A stretch of DNA of 64,000 bases from NCBI GenBank assembly GCA_038277395.1, contig CM076195.1, positions 53,825,551 through 53,889,550 on the forward strand. The letters are read 5' to 3'. The DNA is from Dryocosmus kuriphilus. Taxonomy: Eukaryota > Arthropoda > Insecta > Hymenoptera > Cynipidae. Numbering within the stretch: the stretch's first letter is position 1; every line of letters starts with the position of its first letter. This document shows positions 1-13,400 of this stretch, in pieces. The position numbers and the translations under genes are program-made. The notes beneath the pieces are model-generated. The model saw only the letters and a program-made list of their open reading frames with translations, made no database searches and was not told where the DNA came from.

Positions 1-1980
1 TTTTTCTTTCTAACATTTTCTAAAAATTACGAGGTGCTTCGCTAAGTTGACGTCAATTTGGCGAAGCATCCACCTCAATAACTGTAATTTGCGAAATAAG
101 ATATTTTTTTTAAGGACTAAAAATTTGCCGCTTATTTGTTGATAATTAGTGGCCCGAAAAATAATTTTTTTTTTGCTAACTTTTTTTAAAAATTACGAGT
201 TGCATCGCTTAGTTGACGTCAAGTTGGTGAAACACCCACCCCAATAACTGTAGTTTGCAAGATACGATATTTTTGTTAAGGACTAAAGGCTTGCCGCTTA
301 TTTGTTGCGAATTAGTTGCGCAAAAAAACAAATTTTGTTGCGAAAATTTCTTAAAAAGTTGACGTCAAGTTGGTGAATCATCCACCCCAATTACTGTAGT
401 TTGCTAAATACGATATCTTTGTTAAGGACTAAAAATTTGCCGCTTATTTGTTGCCAACTATTTGCGCAAAAACCAATTTCGTTGGTAACATTTTTTAAAA
501 ATTACGAGGTGCTTCGCTAAGTTGACGTCAAGTTGGCGAAACGTCCACCCCAATAACTGTAATTTGCAAAACACGATATTTTTTTAAGGACAAAAAATTT
601 GTCGCTATTTGTTGCTAACTATTGGCCCGAAAATTTATTTTGTTGCTAACTTCTTTTAAAAATTCCGAGGTGCATCGCTTAGTTGACGTCAAGTTTACGA
701 AGCATCCAATCCAATAACTGCAATTTCCAAGATACGATATTTTTGTTAAGGGCTAAAAGCTTACCCATTATTTGTTGCTAATTAGATGCGCAAAAACAAA
801 TTTTTCTTTCCAACATTTTTTAAAAATTACGAGGTGCTTCGCTAAGTTGACGTGAATTTGGCGAAACATCCACCTCAATAAACTGTAATTTGCAAAATAC
901 GATATTTTTGTTAAAGACTAAAGGTTTGCCGCTTATTTGTTGCGAATTAGTTGCGCAAAAACAAATTTTGTTGGGAAAATTTTGTAAAAATCGCGAGGTG
1001 CATCGCTTAGTTGACGTCCAGTTGACGAAGCATCCACCCCAATAACTGTAATTTCCAAAATACGATATTTTTGTAAGGACTAAAGATTTGCCGCTTATTT
1101 TCGGCTAATTAGTTGCGCAAAATCAAATTTTGGTGCAAAATTTTTTTAAAAATCACGAGGTGCTTCGCTTAGTTGACGTCACGTTGGCGATGCCTCCACA
1201 CCAATAATTGTACTTTGCAAGAAACAATATTTTTATTATGGACTAAAGGTTTGTCGCTTATTTGTCGCGAATTAGTTGCGCAAAAACGAATTTTGCTGCT
1301 AACATATTGAAAAATTACGAGGTGCTTTGCTAAGTTGACGCCAAGTTGGCGAAGCATCAACCCCAATAACTGTAGTTTGCAAGAAACGATATTTTTGGTA
1401 AGGACTACAAATTTTCCGCTTGTTTGTTGCTAATTAGTGTCGCAAAAGCAAATTTTGTAGCTAACATTTTTGTCAAAATTTCGTGTTGCTTTGCTAAGTT
1501 GACGTCAAGTTGACGAAACATCCACCCCAATAACTGTAATTTGCGAAATAAGATATTTTTTTTAAGGACTAAAGATTTGCCGCTTATTTGTTGATAATAA
1601 TTGGTGGCCCGAAAAAATAATTTTTTTTGCTAACATTTTTTAAAAATTACGAGGTGCTTCGCTAAGTTGACGTCTATTTGGCGAAACATCCACCCCAATA
1701 AGTGTAATAAACAAGAAACGATATTTTTGTTAAGGACTAAAGGCTTGCAGTGTATTTGTTGCGAATTAGTTGCGCAAAAACAAATTTTGTGGCGAAAATT
1801 TTTTTAAAAATCGCGGGTGCATCGATTAGTTGACGTCAAGTTGACGAAGCATCCATCCCATTAACTGTAATTTCCAAGAAACGATATTTTTGTTAAGGAC
1901 TAAAGGTTTGCCGCTTATTTGTTGCGAATTAGTTGCGCAAAAAACAAATTTTGTTGCGAAAATTTTTTTAAAATCGCGGG

Positions 1981-4430
1981 GTGCATTGATTAGTTGACGT
2001 CAAGTTGACGAAGTATCCATCCCATTACCTGTAATTTCCAAGATACGATATATTTGTTAAGGACTAAAGGTTTGCCGCTTATCTGTTGCGAATTATTTGC
2101 GCAAAAACAAATTTTTTCTTTCTAACATTTTCTAAAAATTACGAGGTGCTTCCCTAAGTTGACGTCAATTTGGCGGAGCATCCACCCCAATAACTGTAAC
2201 TTGCGAAATACGATATTTTTTTTAAGGACTAAAGATTTGCCGCTTATTTGTTGATAATTAGTGGCCCGAAAGATAATTTTTTTGCTAACTTTTTTTACAA
2301 ATTACGAGGTGCATCGCTTATTTGACGCCAAGTTGGCGAAGCATCCACCCCAATAACTGTACTTTGCAAGAAACGATATTTTTCTTGGGGAATAAAAATT
2401 TACCGATTATTTGTTGCTAATTAGATGCGCAAAAACAACATTTTCTTTCTAACATTTTCTAAAAATTACGAGGTGCTTCGCTAAGTTGACGTCAATTTGG
2501 CGAAACATCCAACCCAATAACTGTAATTTGCAAGAAACGATATTTTTGTCAAGGACTAAACGTTTGCCGCTTATTTTTTGCTAATTAGTTGCGCAAAAAC
2601 CAATTTTTGTTGCTAAAATTTTTGAAAAATTACGAGGTGCTTTGCTAAGTTGACGACATGTTGGCGAAACGTCCTCCCCAATAACTGTAGTTTGCAAGAC
2701 ACGATATTTTTGTTCAGGACTAAAAATTTGCCGCTTATTTGTTGCGAATTAGTTGCGCAAAAAACAAATTTTGTTGCGAAAATTTTTTTAAAATCGCCGG
2801 GTGCATCGATTAGTTGACGTCAAGTTGACGAAGTATCCATCCCATTACCTGTAATTTCCAAGATACGATATATTTGTTAAGGACTAAAGGTTTGCCGCTT
2901 ATCTGTTGCGAATTATTTGCGCAAAAACAAATTTTTCTTTCTAACATTTTCTAAAAATTACGAGGTGCTTCCCTAAGTTGACGTCAATTTGGCGGAGCAT
3001 CCACCCCAATAACTGTAACTTGCGAAATACGATATTTTTTTTAAGGACTAAAGATTTGCCGCTTATTTTGTTGATAATTAGTGGCCCGAAAGATAATTTT
3101 TTTGCTAACTTTTTTTACAAATTACGAGGTGCATCGCTTATTTGACGCCAAGTTGGCGAAGCATCCACCCCAATAACTGTACTTTGCAAGAAACGATATT
3201 TTTCTTGGGGAATAAAAATTTACCGATTATTTGTTGCTAATTAGATGCGCAAAAACAACATTTTCTTTCTAACATTTTCTAAAAATTACGAGGTGCTTCG
3301 CTAAGTTGACGTCAATTTGGCGAAACATTCAACCCAATAACTGTAATTTGCAAGAAACGATATTTTTGTCAAGGACTAAACGTTTGCCGCTTATTTTTTG
3401 CTAATTAGTTGCGCAAAAACCAATTTTTGTTGCTAAAATTTTTGAAAAATTACGAGGTGCTTTGCTAAGTTGACGACATGTTGGCGAAACGTCCTCCCCA
3501 ATAACTGTAGTTTGCAAGACACGATATTTTTGTTCAGGACTAAAAATTTGCCGCTTATTTGTTGCGAATTAGTTGCGCAAAAAACAAATTTTGTTGCGAA
3601 AATTTTTTTTAAAAATCGCGGGTGCATCGATTAGTTGACGTCAAGTTGACGAAGTATCCATCCCATTAACCTGTAATTTCCAAGATACGATATATTTGTT
3701 AAGGACTAAAGGTTTGCCGCTTATCTGTTGCGAATTATTTGCGCAAAAACAAATTTTTCTTTCTAACATTTTTTAAAAATTACGAGGTGCTTCCCTAAGT
3801 TGACGTCAATTTGGCGGAGCATCCACCCCAATAACTGTAACTTGCGAAATACGATATTTTTTTTAAGGACTAAAGATTTGCCGCTTATTTTGTTGATAAT
3901 TAGTGGCCCGAAAGATAATTTTTTTGCTAAAATTTTTTTTACAAATTACGAGGTGCATCGCTTATTTGACGCCAAGTTGGAACGAAGCATCCACCCCAAT
4001 AACTGTACTTTGCAAGAAACGATATTTTTCTTGGGAATAAAAATTTACCGATTATTTGTTGCTAATTAGATGCGCAAAAACAACATTTTCTTTCTAACAT
4101 TTTCTAAAAATTACGAGGTGCTTCGCTAAGTTGACGTCAATTTGGCGAAACATCCAACCCAATAACTGTAATTTGCAAGAAACGATATTTTTGTCAAGGA
4201 CTAAAAATTGCCGCTTATTTTTTGCTAATTAGTTGCGCAAAAAAATTTTGTTGCTAAAATTTTTGAAAAATTACGAGGTGCTTTGCTAAGTTGACGACAT
4301 GTTGGTGAAACGTCCTCCCCAATAACTGTAGTTTGCAAACACGATATTTTTGTTCAGGACTAAAAATTTGCCGCTTATTTGTTGCGAATTAGTTGCGCAA
4401 AAACAAATTTTGGTGCAAAAATTTTTTAAA
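1981..4430. repeat. 820-bp higher-order repeat (5 monomers), three copies
   Basis: Landmarks recur at exact intervals. GTGCATTGAT or GTGCATCGAT occurs at 1,981, 2,801 and 3,622, and the rare variant GTTCAGGAC occurs at 2,712, 3,532 and 4,352. The unit is therefore 820 bp, five monomers of 164 bp. Copies 1 and 2 are almost identical over their length. Copy 3 carries small insertions, for example GGAACGAAGC near 3,980, and it diverges from the series near 4,410. This is a recent local amplification inside the array. Confidence 0.88.
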
Positions 4431-7400
4431 AATCACGAGGTGCTTCGCTGAGTTGATGTCAAGTTGGCCAAGCACCACACCCCAATAACTGTAATTTGCA
4501 AGAAACAATATTTTTGTTAGGGACTAAAAATTTACCGATTATTTATTGCTAATTAGATGCGCAAAAACAAAATTTTTCTTTCTAACATTTTTTAAAAATT
4601 ACGAGGTGCTTCGCTAAGCTGACGTCAATTTGGTGAAACATCCACTCCAATAACCTGTAGTTTGGAAGATACGATATCTTTGTTAAGGACTAAAGGTTTG
4701 CCGCTTATTTGTTGCAAATTAGTTGCGCAAAAACAAATTTTGTTGCGAAAATTTTTTTAAAATCACGAGGTATATCGCTTAGTTGACGTCAAGTTGACGA
4801 AGCATCCACCCCCATAACTGTAGTTTGCAAGAAATTATATTTTTGTTAAGAACTAAGAACTTACCGATTATTTGTTGCTAATTAGTTTCGCAAAAGGCAA
4901 TTTTGTTGCTAACATTTTTTAAAAATTACGAGGTGCTTCGCTAAGTTCCCGTCAAGTTGGTGATACATCCGCCCCAAGGACTGTAGTTTGCAAGATACGA
5001 TATCTTTGTTAAGGACTAAAAATTTGCCGCCTTTTTGTTGCTAATTAGTTGCGCAAAAACAAATTTTGTTGCTAAAATTTTTAAAAATTACGCGGTGCTT
5101 CGCTAAGTTGACGTCAAGTTGGCGAAACGTCCACCCCAATAACCGTAATTTGCAAAATACGATATTTTTTTTAAGTAGTACAAATTTACCGCTTGTGTGT
5201 TGCTAATTAGTTGCGCAAAAACAAATTTTGTTGCTAACATTTTCTCAAAATTACGCGGTGCTTCGCTGAGTTGACGTCAAGTTGGCCAAGCATCCACACC
5301 AGTAACTGTAATTTGCAAGAAACGACATTTTTGTTAGGGACTAAAAATTTACCGATTATTTGTTGCTAATTAGATGCGCAAAAACAAATTTTTCTTTCTA
5401 AGATTTTTTGAAAATTGCGAGGTGCTTCGCTAAGCTAACGTCAATTTGGTGAAACATCCACTCCAATAACTGTAGTTTGGAAGATACGATATCTTTGTTA
5501 AGGACTAAAGGTTTGCCGCTTATTTGTTGCAAATGAGTTGCGCAAAAACAAATTTTGTTGCGAAAATTTTTTTAAAATCACGAGGTGCATCGCTTAGTTG
5601 ACGTCAAGTTGACGAAGCATCCACCCCAATAACTGTAGTTTGCAAGAAATTATATTTTTGTTAAGACTAAGAACTTACCGATTATTTGTTGCTAATTAGT
5701 TGCGCAAAAGCCAATTTTGTTGCTAACATTTTTTAAAAATTACGAGGTGCTTCGCCAAGTTCCCGTCAAGTTGGTGACACATCCGCACCCAAGGACTGTA
5801 GTTTGCAAGATACGATATCTTTGTTAAGGACTAAAAATTTGCCGCTTTTTTGTTGCTGATTAGTTGCGCAAAAACAAATTTTGTTGCTCAAATTTTTTAA
5901 AAATTACGCGGTGCTTCGCTAAGGTGACGTCAAGTTGGCGAAACGTCCACGCCAATAACCGTAATTTGCAAAATACGATATTTTTTTAAGAACTAAAAAT
6001 CTGTCGCTATTTGTTGCTAATTAGTGGCCCGAAAATTTTAATGTTGTTGCTAACGTTTCTTAAAAATTACGAGGTGCATTGCTTATTTGACGCCAAGTAG
6101 GCGAAGCATCCACCCAAATAACTGTAATCTGCAATAAACGATATTTTTGTTAAGGACTAAAGGTTTGCCGCTTATTTGTTGCGAATTAGTTGCGCAAAAA
6201 CAAATTTTGTTCCGAAAATTTTTTAAAAGTCACGAGGTGCATCCCTTAGTTGACGTCAAGTTGACGATGCATTCATCCCAATAAAGGCAATTTCCAAGAT
6301 ACGATATCTTTGTTAAGGACTAAAAATTTGCCGCTTATTACTTGCTAATTGGTTGCGCAAAAAATCAATTTTTCTAGCTAACATTTTTTAACAATTACGA
6401 GGTGCTTCGCTAAGTTGACGTCAAGTTGGTGGAACATGCCACTCCAATAACTGTACTTTGGAGGATACGATATCAATGTTAAGGACTAAAGGTTTCCCGC
6501 TTATTTGTTGCGAATTAGTTGCGCAAAAACAAATTTTGTTGCGAAAATTTTTTCAAAAATCACGAGGTACATCGCTTAGTTGACGTCAAGTTGACAAGCA
6601 TCCATCCCAATAAGTGTAATTTCCAAAATACGATATTTTGGTAAACTCTAAAAATTTGCCACTTATTTTTTGCTAATTAGATGCGCAAAGACAAATTTTT
6701 CTTTCTAACATTTTTCTAAAAATTACGAGGTGCATCGCTTATTTGACGCCAAGTAGGCGAAGCATCCTCCCCAATAACTGTAGTTTGCAAGACAACGATA
6801 TTTTTGTTCAGGACTAAAAATTGCCGCTAATTTGTTGCGAATTAGTTGCGCAAAAATAAATTTTGGTGCAAAAATTTTTTTAAAAATCACGAGGTGCTTC
6901 GCTTAGTTGACGCCAAGTTGGCGAAGCGTCCACCCCAATAACTGTAATTGGCAAGAAACGATATTTTGTTAAGGACTAAAAACTTACCGATTATTTGTAG
7001 CTAATTAGATGCGCAAAAAAAATTGTTTCTTTCTGATATTTTCTAAAAATTACGAGGTGCTTCGCTAAGCTGACGTCAATTTGGCGAAACATCCACCCCA
7101 ATAAATGTGAATGGCAAAATACGATATTTTTTTTAAGAATTACAAGTTTACCGCTTGTTTGTTGCTAATTAGTTGCGCAAAAACAAATTTTGTTGCTAAC
7201 ATTTTCTCAAAATTACGCGGTGCTTCGCTAAGTTGACGTGAAGTTGGCCAAGCATCCACACCAATAACTGTAATTTGCAATAAACGACATTTTTGTTAAG
7301 GGACTAAAAATTTACCGATTATTTGTTGCTAATTAGATGCGCAAAAACAAATTTTTCTTTGGTAACATTTTTTTAAAAATTACGAGGTGCTTCGCTAAGT

Positions 7401-8264
7401 TGACGTCAAGTTGGCGAAGCGTCCGCCCCAATAACTGTAATAAACAAGAAACGACATTTTTGTTAAGGACGAAAGGATCCGCCGCTTATTTGTTGCGAAT
7501 TAGTTGCGCAAAAATAAATTTTGTTGCGAAAATTTTTTTAAAAATCGCGAGGTGCATCGCTTAGTTGACGTCAAGTTGACGAAGTATCCACCCCAATAAC
7601 TGTAATTTGCAAGAAATGATATTTTTGTTAATAACTAAGAACTTACCGATTATTTGTAGCTAATTAGATGCGCAAAAACAAATTTTTCTTTCTAACATTT
7701 TCTAAAAATTACGAGGTGCTTCGCTAAGTTGACGTCAATTTGGTGAAGCATCCACCCCAATAACTGTGATTTGCAAAATACGATATTTTTTTTAAGGACT
7801 AAAAACTTTGCCGCTTATTTGTTGCTAATTAGTTGCGCAAAACCAATTTTGTTGCTAACATTTTTTAAAAATTACGAGGTGCTTCGCTAAGTTGACGTGA
7901 AGTTGGTGAAACATCCACTCCAATAACTGTAGTTTGGAAGATACGATATCTTTCTTAAGGACTAAAAAATTTGTCGCTATTTGTTGCTAATTAGTTGCCC
8001 GAAAAACCAGTTTTTGTTGCTAACTTTTTTTAAAAATTACGAGGTGCATCGCTTTTTGACGACAAGTTGGCGAAACATCCACCCCAATAACTGTAATTTG
8101 CAAGAAACGATATTTTTGTTAAGGACTAAAAATCCGCCGCTTATTTGTTGCGAATTAGTTGCGCAAAAACAAATTTTGTTGCGAAAATTTTTTTAAAAAT
8201 CGCGAGGTGCATCCCTTAGTTGACGTCAAGTTGACGATGCATCCATCCCAATAAAGGTAATTTC

Positions 8265-8300
8265 CAAGATACGATATCTTTGTTTAGGACTGAAAAAATA
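8265..8300. other. Deletion junction: four monomers lost from copy A
   Basis: At the GATATCTTTGTT landmark, copy A passes directly to the TAGGACTGAAA continuation. In copies C and B the same landmark occurs twice, at 29,931 and 30,582 and at 51,674 and 52,324, with 650-651 bp between. Copy A has thus lost exactly four monomers in register, at a point where the two sides share GATACGATATCTTTGTT. An extra AAAAATAACTT-like stretch follows the junction. Confidence 0.75.
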
Positions 8301-8559
8301 ACTTTTCCGCTTATTTGTTGCTAATTAGTTGCGCGAAAACCAATTTTGTTGCTAACATTTTTTAAAATTACGAGGTGCTTCGCTAAGTTGACGTCAAGTT
8401 GGCGAAACATCCACTCCAATAACTGTAATTTGCAAAATTTGATATATTTTTTAAGACTAAAAATCTGTCGCTATTTGTTGCTAATTAGTGGCCCGAAAAT
8501 TAAAATGTTTTGTTGCTAACTTTTTTTAAAAATTATGAGGTGCATCGCTTATTTGTTGA

Positions 8560-8760
8560 CGCCAAGTAGGCAAAGCGAAACATCCGCCCCAATAACTGTA
8601 ATTTGCAAGAAGCGATATTTTTGTTAAGGACTAAAAAATCTTTGCCGCTTATTTTTTGCTAAAATTAGTTGCGCAAAAACAAATTTTGCAAGAAGCGATA
8701 TTGCGAAAATTTTTAAAAATCACGAGGTGCGAAAATTTTTAAAAATCACGAGGTGCATCC
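8560..8760. repeat. Scrambled monomer with short local duplications
   Basis: Compared with the matching places at about 30,840-31,010 and 52,570-52,745, this stretch has an extra TTGTTGACG start, an extra GCGAAA, a displaced copy of GCAAGAAGCGATAT and a directly repeated GCGAAAATTTTTAAAAATCA segment. The other two copies are clean and agree with each other, so the changes are private to this copy. They are either local rearrangement or assembly error. Confidence 0.7.
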
Positions 8761-10377
8761 TTAGCTGACGTCAAGTTGACGATGCATCCATCCCAATAAA
8801 TGCAATTTCCATGATACAATATCTTTGTTAAGGACTAAAGATTTGCCGCTTATTATTTGCTAATTAGTTGCGCGAAAACCAATTTTGTTGCTAACATTTT
8901 TGAAAAAATTACGAGGTGCTTTGATGAGTTGACGTCAAGTTGGTGAAACATCCACCCCAATAACTGTGGTTTGCAAGATATGATATTTTCGTTCAGGACT
9001 AAAAACTTGCCGCTTATTTGTTGCGAGTTAGTTGCGCAAAAACAAAGTTTGTTGCTAAAATTTTTTTAGAAATACGAGGTGCCTCGCTAATCTCACGTCA
9101 AGTTGGTGAAGCATCCATCCCTAAAACTGTAATTTGCAAGATACGATATTTTTCTTAAGGACTAAATATTTGCCGCTTATTTGTTACTAATTAGTTGCGC
9201 AAAAACAAATTTTGTTGATAAAATTTTTTTGAAAATTAAGAGGTGCATCGCTTAGTTGACGTCAGGTTGGCAAAGCATCCACCCCAATGACTGTAATTTG
9301 CAAGATACGATATTTTTGCTAAGGACTCAAAATTTGCGGCTTTTTTGATGCTAATTAGTTGCGCAAGAAGAACAAATTTTGTTGCTAACATTTTTTAAAA
9401 ATACGAGGTGCTCCGCTAAGTTGACGTCAAGTTGGCGAAGCATTTACCCCAATAACCTGCAATTTGCAACATACGATATTTTTCTTAAGGACTAAAAATT
9501 TGCCGCTTATTTGTTGATAACTATATTTGCGCAAAAATAAAATTTTTGTTGCTAAAATTTTTAAAAATTACGAGGTGCTTCGCTAAGTTGACCTCAAGTT
9601 GGCGAAGCAGCCATCCCAATAACTGTAATTTGCAAGATACGATATTTTTGCTAAGGACTCAAAATTTGCCGCTTATTTGTTGCTAATTAGTTGCGCAAAA
9701 ACAAATTTTGTTGCTAAAATTTTTTTTAAAAATTACGAGGTGCTCGCTAAGTTGACGTCAAGTTGGCGAAGCATCCACCCCAATAACCTGTAATTTGCAA
9801 GATACGATATTTTTGTTAAGGACTACAATTTTGCCGTTTATTTGTTGCTAATTAGCTATTGCGCAAAAGCAAATTTTGTTGCTAAAAATTTTTAAAAAAA
9901 TTTCGAAGTGCTTCGCTAAGTTGACGTCAAGTTGGTGAAGCATCCACCCCAATAACTGTAATTTGCAAGATACGATATTTTTTTAAGGGCTAAAAATTTG
10001 CCGCTTATTTGTTGCTAATTAGTTGCGCAAAAACAAATTTTGTTGCTAAATTTTTTAAAAATTGCGAGGTGCTTCGCTAATTTGACGTCAAGTTGGCGAA
10101 GCATCCACCCCAATAACTGTAATTTGCAAGATACGATATTTTTTTTTATAAGGACTAAAAATTTGCCGCTTATTTGTTGCTAATTAGTGCGCAAAAACTA
10201 ATTTTGTTGCAAAAATTTTTTTTAAAATTACGAGGTGCTTCGCTAAGATGACGTCAAGTTGGCGAAGCATCCACCCCAATAACTGTAATTTGCAAGAAAC
10301 GATATTTTTTTTAAGGACTAAAAATTTGCCGCTTATTTGTTGCGAATTATTTGCGCAAAAACAAATTTTGTTGCGAA

Positions 10378-10450
10378 AATTTTTTTTTTTAAAAAATTTT
10401 TCGCATCCAAATAAATGTTTTGCAATTAAATACGCGAAGGCATCGCTAAG
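10378..10450. repeat. Disrupted monomer in the array
   Basis: After a T12-13 run, the expected ATTACGAGGTGCTTCGC block is replaced by AAAAAATTTTTCGCATCC and an AATAAATGTTTTGCAATTA sequence before GCATCGCTAAG resumes. I could not match the replacement to another part of the monomer at full length. It may be a small insertion or a consensus error. Confidence 0.6.
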
Positions 10451-13400
10451 TTGACGTCAAGTTGGCGAAGCATCCACCCCAATAACTGTAATTTGCAAAA
10501 AACGATATTTTTTTTTTTTAAGGACTAAAATTTGCCGCTTTTGCAAAATTTGTTGCTAATTAGTTGCGCAAAAACAAATTTTGTTGCTAAAATTTTTTTA
10601 AAAATTGCGAAGGTGCGTCCCTAAGTTGACGTCAAGTTGGCGAAGCATTCCACCCCAATCACTGTAATTTGCAAGATACGATATTTTTGTTAAGGACTAA
10701 AAATTTGCCGCTTGTTTGTTGCGAATTAGTTGCGCAAAAACAAATTTTGTTGCGAAAATTTTTTAAAAATCACGAGGTGCATTGCTAGATTGACGTCAAG
10801 TTGACGAAGCATCCATCCCAATAAATGCAATTGCAAGATACCATATCTTTGTTAAGGACTAAAAATTTGCCGCTTATTTTTTGCTAATTAGTTGCGCAAA
10901 AACAAATTTTGTTGCTAAAAATTTTTTAAAAAATTACGAGGTGCTTCGCTAAGTTGACGTCAAGTTGGCGAAGCATCCGCACCAATGACTGTAATTTGCA
11001 AATACGATATTTTTGTTCAGAACTAAAAATTTGCCGCTTATTTGTTGCGAATTATTTGCGCAAAAACAAAATTTTGTTGCAAAAATTTTTTAAAAATCAC
11101 GAGGTGCTTCGCTTAGTTGACGTCAAGTTGACGAAGCATCCATCCCAATAAATGCAATTTGCAAGATAGGATATCTTTGTTAAGGACTAAAAATTTGCTG
11201 CTTATTTTTTGCTAATTAGTTGCGCAAAAACCAAGTTTGTTGCTAACATTTTTGAAAAATTACGAGGTGCTTTGCTAAGTTGACGTCAAGTTGGTGAAGC
11301 ATCCAACCCAATAACTGTAAATTGCAAGAAACGATATCTTTGTTAAGGACTAAAAATTTGCCGCTTATTTGTTGCTAATTAGTTGCGCAAAAACCAATTT
11401 TGTAGCTAACATTTTTTAAAAATTATTAGAAGGTGCTTTGCTAAGTTGACGTCAAGTAGGTGAAGCATCCACCAGAATAACTGCAATTTGCAAGAAACGA
11501 TATTTTTGTTAAGGACTAATTATTTGCCGCTTGTTTGTTGCGAATTAGTTGCGCAAACACAAATTTTGTTGCGAAAATTTTTTAAAAATCACGAGGTGCA
11601 TCTCTTAATTGACGTCAAGTTGACGAAGCATCCATCCCAATAACTGTAATTTGCAAAATACGATGTATTTTTAAGAACTAAAAATCTGTCGCTATTTGTT
11701 GCTAATTAGTGGCCCGAAAATTAATGATTTTGCTAACTTTTTTTAAAATTACGAGGTGCATCGCTTATTGACGCCAAGTAGGCGAAGCATCTACCCCAAT
11801 AACTGTACTTTGCAAGAAACGATGTTTTTGTTAAGGACTAAAGGTTTGCCGCTTATTTGTTGCGACTTAGTTGCGCAAAAAACAAGTTTTGTTGCGAAAA
11901 TTTTTTAGAAATGACGAGGTGCTTTGCTAAGTTGACGTCAAGTTGGTGAAAAATCCACACCAATGACTGTAGTTTGCAAAATACGATATTTTTGTTCAGA
12001 ACTAAAAATTTGCCGGTTATTTGTTGCGAATTATTTGCGCAAAAACAAATTTTGGTGCAAACATTTTTTAAAAATCACGAGGTGCTTCGCTTAGTTGACG
12101 TCAAGTTGACGAAGCTTCCATCCCAATAAATGCAATTTCCAAGATAGGATATCTTTGTTAAGGACTGAAAATTTGCTGCTTATTCTTTGCTAATTAGTTG
12201 CGCAAAAACCAATTTTGTTGCTAACATTTTTGAAAAATTTACTAGGTGCTTTGCTAAGTGGACGTCAATTTGGCGAAACATCCACCGCAATAACTGTAAT
12301 TTGCAAGAAACGATGTTTTTGTTAAGCAGTAAAGGTCTGCCGCTTATTTGTTGCGAATTAGTTGCGCAAAAACAAATTTTGTTGCGAAAATTTTTTAAAA
12401 ATCACGAGGTGCATCCCTTAGTTGACGTCAAGTTCACGATGCATCCATCCCAATAAAGGCAATTTCCAAGATACGATATCTTTTTTAAGGACTAAAAATT
12501 TGCCGCTTATTATTTGCTAATTAGTTGCGCAAAAACCAATTTTGTAGCAAACATTTTTTAACAATTACGAGGTGCTTCGCTAACTTGACGCCAAGTTGGA
12601 GAAGCATCCACCCCAATAACTGTAATTTGCAAGAAACGACGTTTTTTCTGAAGGACTAAAGGTTTGCGGCTTATTTGTTGCGAATTAGTTGCGCAAAAAC
12701 GAATTTTGTTGCGAAAACTTTTTAAAAATAACGAGGTGCTTTGCCTGGTTGACGTCAAGTTGGTCAAACATCCACTCCAATAAATGTAGTTTTCAAGATA
12801 CGATATTTTTGTTCAGGACTAAAAATTTTCCGCTTGTTTGTTGCCAATTGGTTGCGCAAAAACAAATTTTGTTGCTAACATTTTTTAAACATTACGAGGT
12901 GCTTCGCTAAGTTGACGTCAATTTGGCGAAGCTTCCACCCCAATAACTGCAATTTGCAGGAGACGATATTTTTGACAAGGACTAAAAATTTACCGATTAT
13001 TTTTTGCTAATTAGATGTGCAAAAACAAATTTTTTTTTCTAACATTTTTTAAATATTACGAGGTGCTTCTCTAAGTTGACGTCAATTTGGCGAAACATCC
13101 ACCTCAATAACTGTGATTTGCAATATACGATATTTTTATTAAGGACTAAAGGTTTGTCGCTTATTTGTTGCGAATTAGTTGCGCAAAAACAAATTTCGTT
13201 GCGAAAATTTTTAAAAAATCAGGAGGTGCATCGTTTAGTTGACGTCAAGTTGACGAAGCGTCCATCCCAATAACTGTAATTTCCAAGATACGATATCTTT
13301 GTTAAGGACTAAAAATTTGCCGCTTACTTGTTGCGAATTAGCTGCGCCAAAACCAATTTTCTTGCCAACATTTTTTAAAAATTACGAGGTACTTTGCTAA

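Larger units (their letters stand above)
1..9900. repeat. Long-range duplication, copy A
   Basis: The monomer order and rare variants of this block recur around 43,390-53,520. Examples are the shortened monomer with TTAAAAAGTTGACG (about 353 against about 43,738), the 820-bp repeat series, the GAGGTATATCGC variant (about 4,768 against about 48,166), the TTTGATGAGTTGACG variant (8,930 against 52,917) and the GGTGCTCCGC variant (about 9,407 against about 53,392). The offset is 43.4-44.0 kb. Copy A is shorter than copy B by one 651-bp block near 8,280. The far end is approximate because similarity fades into ordinary monomers. Confidence 0.78.
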
